A stretch of DNA of 36,247 nucleotides, taken from positions 1-36,247 of the forward strand of contig JBPCIX010000019.1 of the NCBI GenBank assembly GCA_051005875.1, read 5' to 3'. Origin of the DNA: JBPCIX01 sp051005875 (GTDB taxonomy: Bacteria > Actinomycetota > CADDZG01 > JAHWKV01). Under the pieces are notes generated by a model that was given only the letters and a program-made list of their open reading frames with translations, was not told the DNA's origin and did not search any database. Positions 1-5,416 of this stretch are shown here, piece after piece; position 1 is the stretch's first letter; every line of letters starts with the position of its first letter. The translations under genes were made by a program, and so were the position numbers.

Positions 1-87
1 AGAGAGGAGATCTGAGCCACCGCTGTTAACCCCCCCGAACCCCCCACCCCCCCTCCACCCCACCACCCCCCCCCCCCCCCCCCGAAG
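1..87. repeat. C-rich low-complexity tract at the window edge
   Basis: The first ~85 bases are almost only C with scattered A, T and G, ending in an uninterrupted run of 18 C at 66-83. The tract replaces the place where the first ~25 codons of the following formiminotransferase gene should lie. Read in that gene's frame it gives Pro/His-rich nonsense after a TGA at 13-15. It resembles a contig-end or sequencing artefact more than a biological element, but a real homopolymer cannot be excluded. Confidence 0.6.
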
Positions 88-963
88 CGCTGCCACCTGC
101 TCGACGTTCACGCCGACCCCGATCACAACAGGTCGGTCGTCACTCTGGCCGGAGCGCCGCCGCCTTTGGTGGACGGCATCCTCGCGGCCGGCGCGAAGGC
201 TGTGGACCTTATCGATCTCAGCCTACATGCCGGTGCTCATCCGCGGCTCGGCGCGATCGACGTCATCCCCTTCGTCCCCTTCCCCTTGTCACCAACCGCA
301 CCCGCGTCACCAACCGCACCCGCGTCACCAACCGCAACCGCGTCACCACCCGCACCCGCTGAGCTTGCCGGCTCGGATTTTCACGCTGCGGTCGCAGCAT
401 CGCTGGGCTGCGCCGAAAGACTATGGACCGAACTCGGCATACCTAGTTTCTTGTACGAGGTTTCCAGCCGCACCGATCCGCAGCGGCGCACGTCTCTTCC
501 CCAGGTCCGGCGAGAGGCCTTTAAGGCCCTCCAGCCCGACTTCGGAACCCCTCAGGCTCATCCAACGGCTGGGGCAGCCGTAGTCGGGGCCAGACGGCCC
601 TTGGTCGCCTACAACGTGAACCTGGACATTGGGGACCTGGCCGCCGCCCGTCAAATCGCCACCGGTCTTCGAAATTTACCGGTCCGGTTTGTGCGGGCCC
701 TAGCAATGCCACTTACCACCCGCGGACTTGCCCAGGTGTCTTGCAATCTCACCCGCCCTGAGGTGGTTACAGTCGCCGACGTATTTGATTTTGTTTTAGC
801 GATCGCCCACCAGCTGAGCGTAGAAATCATTGATTCGGAGGTAGTTGGTTTAGTTCCCAAAGGCGCCTTGGGAGGCAGAAGCCCACAATCCCTTCGGCTG
901 GCGTTACAGCCCAAATTCATTGAAGAATGCGTGGAAGAATGCGTGACCGCAGCACGTGCCTAG
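88..963 (+). CDS. Glutamate formiminotransferase-like protein, 5' end lost
   Basis: The protein belongs to the formiminotransferase family (FTCD N- and C-terminal subdomains), which moves a formimino group between N-formimino-glutamate and tetrahydrofolate. Family motifs are DVHADPDHNRSV just downstream of the C-rich tract, then HAGAHPRLGAIDVIPFVP with the likely catalytic His, and in the second subdomain an LVAYNVNLD segment. The frame is open and conserved upstream of the first usable GTG (166), so 166 is not the true start: coding similarity begins near 88-100 and the usual N-terminus (a VPNxSEGR-like stretch) is missing. Four 18-bp repeats add an Ala/Ser/Pro/Thr linker between the subdomains. 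It stands alone before whiB, with no histidine-degradation gene visible. A folate-related paralogue of unknown substrate is possible. Confidence 0.85.
   Translation, partial: RCHLLDVHADPDHNRSVVTLAGAPPPLVDGILAAGAKAVDLIDLSLHAGAHPRLGAIDVIPFVPFPLSPTAPASPTAPASPTATASPPAPAELAGSDFHAAVAASLGCAERLWTELGIPSFLYEVSSRTDPQRRTSLPQVRREAFKALQPDFGTPQAHPTAGAAVVGARRPLVAYNVNLDIGDLAAARQIATGLRNLPVRFVRALAMPLTTRGLAQVSCNLTRPEVVTVADVFDFVLAIAHQLSVEIIDSEVVGLVPKGALGGRSPQSLRLALQPKFIEECVEECVTAARA
289..360 (+). repeat. Four tandem 18-bp repeats inside the formiminotransferase gene
   Basis: Units lie at 289-306, 307-324, 325-342 and 343-360. The first two are identical, the third has one change and the fourth two. Being a multiple of three, the array keeps the frame and encodes a (Ser-Pro-Thr-Ala-Pro-Ala)-type linker between the two subdomains. 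Near-identity suggests recent expansion by slippage. Confidence 0.9.
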
Positions 964-982
964 ACCCCGCCCAAAAAATAGC

Positions 983-1013
983 TTGACTCAGGCGTGAATT
1001 ACAGTGCTAGAAT
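983..1013 (+). promoter_or_regulatory. whiB promoter, -35 TTGACT and extended -10 TGCTAGAAT
   Basis: TTGACT lies at 983-988 and TAGAAT at 1008-1013, with a 19-bp spacer and a TG one base before the -10 (extended -10). Transcription would start near 1020, giving a leader of ~45 nt before the ATG at 1065, with a GGAG Shine-Dalgarno at 1051-1054. The spacer is longer than ideal, and the extended -10 may compensate. Confidence 0.6.
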
Positions 1014-1051
1014 TACCTGAATGTAATTATGGTCTTGTAATTATAAGCATG
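996..1051 (+). repeat. Four 14-bp-phased AATTA repeats over the whiB promoter and leader
   Basis: Seven-base boxes GAATTAC (996), GAATTAC (1010), TAATTAT (1024) and TAATTAT (1038) recur exactly every 14 bp. The second box overlaps the -10, and the last two lie in the transcribed leader. The tract is strongly AT-rich in a GC-rich region. Such spacing suits cooperative binding of a regulator, but no protein can be named. Confidence 0.6.
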
Positions 1052-1064
1052 GAGACTCACAAAA

Positions 1065-1322
1065 ATGCCTATCATTCAGCAAGTTTTAAGTTGGCAGCAA
1101 GGTGCGCGCTGCCATGAAGCAGACCCAGAGATTTTCTTTCCGGAACGGGGCGGATCTTCCAGAGCCGCGCGTGCGGTTTGCAGTAATTGCCCGGTAATTG
1201 ACGAGTGTCTGCGCTATGCCTTGGCGAATCGTGAACAGTTCGGCATTTGGGGCGGCACAAGCGAACGTGAACGCCGGAAGCTCCGCAAGCTTAGGCTAAC
1301 AACCACAAGAATAGCGTCTTAA
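1065..1322 (+). CDS. WhiB-family Fe-S transcriptional regulator
   Basis: This 85-residue protein has the WhiB hallmarks: four cysteines that bind a redox- and NO-sensitive [4Fe-4S] cluster at C16, C39, C42 and C48 (C-x22-C-x2-C-x5-C), the turn GIWGG at 60-64, and an Arg/Lys-rich DNA-binding tail (RERRKLRKLR). WhiB proteins usually act together with the housekeeping sigma factor. Length is typical of compact WhiB1/WhiB2-type members, and the subgroup cannot be settled by eye. The ATG has GGAG 10 nt upstream. The gene is monocistronic, between its own promoter and a strong hairpin terminator. The family is nearly confined to Actinobacteria, which places the organism. Confidence 0.95.
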   Translation: MPIIQQVLSWQQGARCHEADPEIFFPERGGSSRAARAVCSNCPVIDECLRYALANREQFGIWGGTSERERRKLRKLRLTTTRIAS

Positions 1323-1324
1323 TA

Positions 1325-1360
1325 ACAAGAGCCGGCCTTTCGGCCGGCTCTTGTTTGTCT
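1325..1360. terminator. Intrinsic terminator between whiB and hesB, probably bidirectional
   Basis: A perfect 13-bp stem (1325-1337 with 1342-1354) closes a TTTC loop and is followed on the plus strand by a T-rich stretch. It lies 3 bp after the whiB stop and 16 bp from the stop of the convergent hesB-like gene, so it can serve both, although the T-run in the minus direction is weaker. Confidence 0.85.
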
Positions 1361-1369
1361 TTGAGCGAC

Positions 1370-1780
1370 TTAGTGGAAAGAGTCTCCGCAAGCGCAGCTT
1401 CCCTTGGCGTTCGGGTTGTTGATGGTAAAGCCCGACTGCTCCAAGCCGTCCATCCACGCGAGTTCGGCGCCCTGCAGGTACGGGGCCGACATTCGGTCCA
1501 CCCGAACCTCGAAGGTCTCTTCTTCGGCGATAACGTCGCCGTCGAGCTTCTGGTCGTCGAAGTAAAGGGCGTATCTCAGGCCCGAGCAACCCCCCGGCTG
1601 TACGGCAATGCGCAGGAAGTAATCCTGGTTGCCCTCAGCCTTCAACAGTTCTGCAACCTTGCCGGCTGCCGACCGGCCCAAGTGTATGGGCTTGATCGGG
1701 GAAGCTTGTTTTTCCGGGGCCGGAGCCGCTGGAGAAATTGTGGTAGTGGTGGTCCTGGGTCTTTCTGTAACGGTCGCCAA
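1370..1780 (-). CDS. HesB/IscA/ErpA-family iron-sulfur carrier
   Basis: A-type Fe-S carriers hand clusters to apo-enzymes. The C-terminal ~100 residues match the family, with the three ligand cysteines C65 (GGCSG), C129 and C131 (CACGD) and the typical FDDQKLDGD / GAELAWMDGLEQSGFTINNPN-type segments. The first ~35 residues are a Thr/Ala/Pro-rich extension unlike the short family N-terminus. I place the start at a TTG (1780) because AGGAGG lies 5 nt upstream. An in-frame ATG at 1813 would add 11 residues that overlap this ribosome site. Lipoyl synthase, the ferredoxin and YgfZ encoded nearby make an ErpA-like role plausible, but this is inference. Confidence 0.9.
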   Translation of the reverse strand: MATVTERPRTTTTTISPAAPAPEKQASPIKPIHLGRSAAGKVAELLKAEGNQDYFLRIAVQPGGCSGLRYALYFDDQKLDGDVIAEEETFEVRVDRMSAPYLQGAELAWMDGLEQSGFTINNPNAKGSCACGDSFH

Positions 1781-1866
1781 TTTGTCCTCCTTTTTAGTCG
1801 ACAGAGCTTTCAAGCCTACTGCCGCTTGTGGATCTCGTTACTAAGGATACCGCCTTTCGAAACATT

Positions 1867-1886
1867 AAGCTAACTGCGAAGCTAAC
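1867..1886. repeat. Direct repeat AAGCTAAC x2 upstream of hesB
   Basis: Two copies of AAGCTAAC (1867-1874 and 1879-1886) are spaced 12 bp apart within the 146-bp gap between the hesB-like gene and the small membrane protein gene. They may be a regulator site for the minus-strand hesB promoter. Nothing else recognisable lies in this gap. Confidence 0.3.
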
Positions 1887-1926
1887 CGCGGCCCACACAT
1901 TCCTCCCGTAAAGCATGCCCGAACCA

Positions 1927-2121
1927 TTATCCCAAATAGTGAAAGAGCCAGTCGAGCACAAAGGCGCCAAGGGGCGCCGCGAAAAGAAGTGCCGTCGCCC
2001 GGGGGCCGGGCAGTCTTAGGCCCTGGCCCGGGGCTATTAGCGGCCGCAATAGCCCCAGAAACCCAGCGCCCAAGGCACCCAAAACAACGACCAGGATCAC
2101 CACATGCGCGGCTGTGTGCAT
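1927..2121 (-). CDS. Small two-helix membrane protein
   Basis: No family was recognised. The ~64-residue product has a first hydrophobic helix (about residues 3-25), a short Pro/Gly/Arg-containing loop, then a second hydrophobic helix ending in WLFHYLG, so it is probably an inner-membrane hairpin. An ATG at 2121 follows the moeA stop by 12 bp. An in-frame TTG at 2130 would begin 3 bp after that stop. Neither has a clear Shine-Dalgarno, so translation may be coupled to moeA. A role in molybdenum cofactor metabolism is suggested only by this linkage. Confidence 0.55.
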   Translation of the reverse strand: MHTAAHVVILVVVLGALGAGFLGLLRPLIAPGQGLRLPGPRATALLFAAPLGAFVLDWLFHYLG

Positions 2122-2133
2122 TAGAGGCAAGGA

Positions 2134-3417
2134 CTAGAGCAGAGCAACTCGAACGGATTCGCCTTCATCCAGCACTTCGGTGTTTTCATGTACTTCGATG
2201 AAGCCATCTGCGGCGGCCAAAGCGGTGATCGAAGAAGATCCCTTTGTCAGAGGATGAGCCCGGCCCCCGTCCAGCCGAACAGGCACAAATTCGTATCTGC
2301 CGAGCACGGATGCGTGCTTTCGAGCCAAAGTTACGTCGGTAAAGCGTCCGCGGCTTATCCTGCCTTGAGCCGCTCTAAGGCACGGTCGAACGAACACGTA
2401 ATAGTCGCATAGGGCCGACATCGGGTAGCCGGGCAAGCCGATCATCAGCTTGCCGGCCCCTTCTTCGTGGTCGCCGTCGACATCCGAAACCGCAACGACA
2501 AGCGGCTTGCCCGGCTTGACGGCCACCCCGTGAATCAAGACTCGGCCAAGTGATTCGAAAACTTCGACAACGAGGTCCGAACCGCCCAGGCTGGACCCTC
2601 CCGAGACCACAACGACGTCGGATTCGGCCAAGCCCGCTCGAATGGCCGCCTTGAGTGGATCCGCCTGATCGGGGACGCTTCCGGTGTCCGATATCAAAAA
2701 TCCGTCGGCCACCAATGCAGCGCGGAGCGTGTAGCTATTGATGTCGTAGATCTGACCCGGACCAAGGCTGCGGCCCGGCTCAACCAATTCGGGGCCGGTA
2801 GAAAGCAGCGCTACCCGGGGCCGGGTCGCCACTTCGACCGAAGGCCTGCCGATCGCCGCCAACGCCCCGAGCTGCGAGGGCCCTATCAACGCGCCCGCAC
2901 CCAGTACGACGTCACCCTTTTGGATGTCTGAGGCCGGGTCTATGACGTTGCCGCCGGGGACCGCCCCCTTACGGACCCTCACCTGACGGACCCCCACCTG
3001 ACTGGGCCCGGCGGGCTCGGTGTACTCGACCATCACCACCGCGTCTGCGCCCTCCGGCATAACAGAGCCGGTGCCTATTTCTAAGCATGTGCCTTGAGTG
3101 ACAACGCCGGACCACACCGATCCCGGCGACAACGCTCCCACGACCTGCAGCGTCTTTGGCGCGCCGTCACCTGCACCGAAAGTATCCACCGCCCTCACTG
3201 CATATCCGTCCATGGCAGCCCTGTGGAACTGGGGGACGTCGATTTCAGATACGACGTCTCTGGAGAGCACCCGGTGCAAGGCTTCCTCGAGTTTGACCGT
3301 TTCGGCGCCCATCACGGGCCGGTGAGCGTGCAGAACATCTAAAGCCTCGGCGACAGTAGCGAGACGTCCGAAACCCGGCTTTAAGCCTGGCATGGGGGGA
3401 GGCATGGGGGGAGGCAT
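2134..3417 (-). CDS. moeA: Molybdopterin molybdenumtransferase MoeA
   Basis: MoeA inserts molybdate into adenylylated molybdopterin, the last step of molybdenum cofactor synthesis. The 427-residue protein shows the family signature VPQFHRAAMDGYAV near residue 60, the MoaB-like catalytic fold with SGGSSLGGSDL around residue 275, and GLPGYPMSALCDYYVFV near residue 325, followed by the C-terminal barrel. The start is uncertain: three ATGs lie in a 12-bp repeat that adds MPPPMPPPMP before the conserved domain. No Shine-Dalgarno precedes them, while a better-placed ATG at 3437 (GGGGAG 6 nt upstream) is out of frame. No other molybdenum cofactor gene is in the window. Confidence 0.95.
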   Translation of the reverse strand: MPPPMPPPMPGLKPGFGRLATVAEALDVLHAHRPVMGAETVKLEEALHRVLSRDVVSEIDVPQFHRAAMDGYAVRAVDTFGAGDGAPKTLQVVGALSPGSVWSGVVTQGTCLEIGTGSVMPEGADAVVMVEYTEPAGPSQVGVRQVRVRKGAVPGGNVIDPASDIQKGDVVLGAGALIGPSQLGALAAIGRPSVEVATRPRVALLSTGPELVEPGRSLGPGQIYDINSYTLRAALVADGFLISDTGSVPDQADPLKAAIRAGLAESDVVVVSGGSSLGGSDLVVEVFESLGRVLIHGVAVKPGKPLVVAVSDVDGDHEEGAGKLMIGLPGYPMSALCDYYVFVRPCLRAAQGRISRGRFTDVTLARKHASVLGRYEFVPVRLDGGRAHPLTKGSSSITALAAADGFIEVHENTEVLDEGESVRVALL

Positions 3418-3421
3418 GGGG
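3391..3421. repeat. 12-bp tandem repeat with C6 runs at the moeA start
   Basis: Two full units (3391-3402, 3403-3414) and a partial third (3415-3421) place an ATG in each unit and a homopolymer run of six or more C (minus strand) between them. The array sits exactly over the alternative start codons of moeA, and length changes in a C run would alter which upstream ATG is in frame. Confidence 0.85.
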
Positions 3422-3470
3422 CGAGCGGGCGGCTCATCAGCAGCTCCCCGACAACACTATTTGAGGATCA

Positions 3471-3803
3471 CTATTCGGCCGGGTCTTCCGCAAACCACGC
3501 TTCCAACTCCTCGTCGGAGGGCGCCTCCGGCGCCGGCTCGCCCTTGAACCCCCGCATTCTTTCGGGGTATCCCACTATTGCGGCATCGTAGAAAGGCACT
3601 CCGAGTTTCCGGCAAAGAGATGATGCCTGGCCCCGATCTGCGACGGCGCTCCGGGCCCAGTCGCCGTCACGGGCGACCAGCAGCAAGGACTGCGGCATGG
3701 TCGGCGTTTCCGGCTCCATGTAAGCCTCAACGCCTTTGTGGGCGGCGGCGAACTCGTTCAGCTTTTTAAGGTCGGCTCGCTTGAACTTATCGAAAAGAGA
3801 CAT
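3471..3803 (-). CDS. Hypothetical protein, 110 aa
   Basis: I do not recognise a family. The N-terminus is basic and helical (SLFDKFKRADLKKLNEF), the middle has a Val/Leu-rich strand (SLLLVARDGD) and a cysteine in SSLCRKLG, and the last ~20 residues are very acidic (EAPSDEELEAWFAEDPAE). It looks like a small soluble protein. It lies between fdxA plus a small SH3-like protein gene upstream and moeA 53 bp downstream on the same strand. Codon use resembles the neighbours, so it is probably a real gene. Confidence 0.7.
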   Translation of the reverse strand: MSLFDKFKRADLKKLNEFAAAHKGVEAYMEPETPTMPQSLLLVARDGDWARSAVADRGQASSLCRKLGVPFYDAAIVGYPERMRGFKGEPAPEAPSDEELEAWFAEDPAE

Positions 3804-3838
3804 TGTTCTATCCTGCCCTATCTTCGCTCACGGTTTGT

Positions 3839-4147
3839 TTAGCGCGGCGCTCTAGGCCCTAACAGCCTCAGCTTTACCACGTCATCAGCCGGCACCGGCA
3901 CAAGCTCGCCCGTTCTGCGGCACACTTGATAAATGGGCCTAGGGCCGCCTCGCTCTACCCGCTGCACAACTCCGACCACTTCGCTAAAAGGGTAGTCGGC
4001 ATTTCCGTGAATTCGGTAAAGAATCGATACCCTATCGCCCAGATTCGCTTCCGAAAGCTCGCTGGGGCCTTTACCGCTGAGACCTTTACTCGCCGCCGCG
4101 TTCCTCGCTTGGGGCGAATGGGCTCTCTGCTGCTCCTCCGGAAGCAT
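3839..4147 (-). CDS. Small SH3-like barrel protein overlapping fdxA
   Basis: The conserved-looking part is the last ~75 residues, which alternate short strands (LGDRVSILYRIH, FSEVVGVVQRV, PIYQVCRRTGELVPVPADDVVKLRLL). This is reminiscent of the small beta-barrel at the N-terminus of some actinobacterial GNAT acetyltransferases, here without an acetyltransferase domain. The only ATG in frame is at 4147, inside fdxA, giving a 62-bp overlap. No GTG or TTG lies nearer the conserved part. The start is therefore doubtful and the first ~30 residues may be untranslated. Function unknown. Confidence 0.55.
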   Translation of the reverse strand: MLPEEQQRAHSPQARNAAASKGLSGKGPSELSEANLGDRVSILYRIHGNADYPFSEVVGVVQRVERGGPRPIYQVCRRTGELVPVPADDVVKLRLLGPRAPR

Positions 4148-4388
4148 CCGGATGCTGCACAAAGAACTGAGAGTTTTTGTCGATGAACTCTTTCCACTCG
4201 GCAGGAACATTGTCGCCGGGAAAAATGGCGTCAACCGGGCAGGCCGGCAAACAAGCGTCACAATCGACACACTCTTCGGGGTGGATGTAAAGCTGATCCT
4301 CACCCTCGTAAATGCAATCCACCGGGCACTCGTCGACGCAGGCACGGTCCTTCACTCCGATGCAGGGTTCACAAATGATGTAGGTCAT
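4086..4388 (-). CDS. fdxA: 7Fe ferredoxin FdxA ([3Fe-4S][4Fe-4S])
   Basis: This is a small electron carrier of the Thermus/mycobacterial FdxA type. The first cluster set is C9-x7-C17-x3-C21 with C25 in CVDECPVDCIYEG. The second is C40-x2-C43-x2-C46-x3-C50 in CVDCDACLPACPVDAI. Spacing of the first set (seven residues between the first two cysteines) is typical of the 3Fe-4S site. The 100-residue length is close to the family, with an acidic tail of ~25 residues that overlaps the next gene's frame. GGAG lies ~12 nt before the ATG. A ferredoxin could feed electrons to radical-SAM lipoyl synthase encoded nearby, but this is inference. Confidence 0.95.
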   Translation of the reverse strand: MTYIICEPCIGVKDRACVDECPVDCIYEGEDQLYIHPEECVDCDACLPACPVDAIFPGDNVPAEWKEFIDKNSQFFVQHPDASGGAAESPFAPSEERGGE

Positions 4389-4424
4389 TGCGCTTAATCG
4401 CTCCTTAAGAACTTGAGGGACGTC

Positions 4425-4430
4425 ATTCTA
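4425..4430 (-). promoter_or_regulatory. Possible fdxA -10 element (TAGAAT, minus strand)
   Basis: TAGAAT on the minus strand would start transcription near 4418, giving a ~30-nt leader that contains the fdxA Shine-Dalgarno. No convincing -35 is seen. Confidence 0.35.
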
Positions 4431-4483
4431 CCCATCCATGAACTCATCCGTCATCCGGGCGTTACCAGAAGTGGTTTATCGGT

Positions 4484-4507
4484 TAGATTCTCACCGACTC
4501 GAAAGGA
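4484..4507 (+). promoter_or_regulatory. lgt -10 (TAGATT) and Shine-Dalgarno GAAAGGA
   Basis: TAGATT at 4484-4489 predicts a transcript start near 4496. GAAAGGA at 4501-4507 then lies 6 nt before an ATT codon at 4514. The pair fits translation from 4514 far better than from the first GTG at 4562. Confidence 0.4.
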
Positions 4508-4513
4508 ATTTCC

Positions 4514-5416
4514 ATTCTCGGTTGGCGCGTAATCCCCGAAGTCGGAATAGGCAACTTTACGGTGTCCCCGCATGGGGTGTTCATAGCCATCGGCTTTTAT
4601 GCGGGGACGCTGCTAACGGCCCGGAAGGCCAGGTTGAAGGGCCTTAACGACGACCATGTTTGGAACGCGGCGGGGGCCGGAGTCATCGGCGCCATCGTCG
4701 GAGCGCGGGCCGCATACGTGATAGGTCACCGTGCGGAGTTTGAATCGGTCCTGGAGTGGTTTCAAATCTGGAAAGGCGGGCTGTCCATTGTTGGGTCCCT
4801 GATAGGTGGATTCCTGGCCGGCTACCTTTACACCCGGAAAAAGGGCATCGACTTTTTTGAAATCGCCGATCTGGGGATGCCCTTTTTGGCCTTGGGGATT
4901 GCCATCGGCCGCATCGGGGACCTGATGATCGGCGATCACCTTGGCAAACAAACAACCGGCTGGTGGGGGTGGAAGTTCAAAGGTGGCGAGTTGATTTCTT
5001 CACCGCCCTGCACTTACTCAACTGTGGACGGATGCATTCAGCCGGGGTTGGTCGTGCACCAAACCGCTGCGTACGACCTGGTCTGGAGTCTGGTGACCCT
5101 GGTCATCCTGCTGGGACTGGCCAGAACCCAAAGAAAACGCGGCTTGCACTTTTTCACCTGGGCATCGCTTTATGCGATCGGGCGGATCGCCACCGACTTC
5201 ACACGCGTCGATAAGCACTGGCTGGGCCTGGGTCTGACGGGGAGTCAATTGACGTCCATCGCAGTGCTGGCAATCTGCCTATTCTTTCTGGCCAAATACC
5301 GGGGAGCGCCGCCCCGGCGCCCGGGGGTTGAAGCTCAACCCAAGGATCCGACCGGGGATGACGCCCCTGAAGATCCGACCGCGGCTGTGCCGATTACTGC
5401 TAAGGAGCCCCTGTAA
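4514..5416 (+). CDS. lgt: Prolipoprotein diacylglyceryl transferase Lgt
   Basis: Lgt transfers the diacylglyceryl group of phosphatidylglycerol to the lipobox cysteine of prolipoproteins in the cytoplasmic membrane. Family features seen are SPHGVFIAIGFYAG at the first helix, GARAAYVIGHR, WKGGLSIVGSLIGG, the signature ALGIAIGRIGDLMIGDHLG with the essential arginine, and late TDFTRVDK. About six or seven hydrophobic helices are evident, followed by a Pro/Asp-rich cytoplasmic tail. Coding similarity (LGWRVIPEVGIGNFTVSPHG) begins before the first GTG (4562). The only start fitting the Shine-Dalgarno at 4501-4507 is ATT at 4514, since an in-frame TAG occurs at 4484. The 3' end overlaps lipBA by 17 bp convergently. 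Confidence 0.93.
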   Translation: MLGWRVIPEVGIGNFTVSPHGVFIAIGFYAGTLLTARKARLKGLNDDHVWNAAGAGVIGAIVGARAAYVIGHRAEFESVLEWFQIWKGGLSIVGSLIGGFLAGYLYTRKKGIDFFEIADLGMPFLALGIAIGRIGDLMIGDHLGKQTTGWWGWKFKGGELISSPPCTYSTVDGCIQPGLVVHQTAAYDLVWSLVTLVILLGLARTQRKRGLHFFTWASLYAIGRIATDFTRVDKHWLGLGLTGSQLTSIAVLAICLFFLAKYRGAPPRRPGVEAQPKDPTGDDAPEDPTAAVPITAKEPL

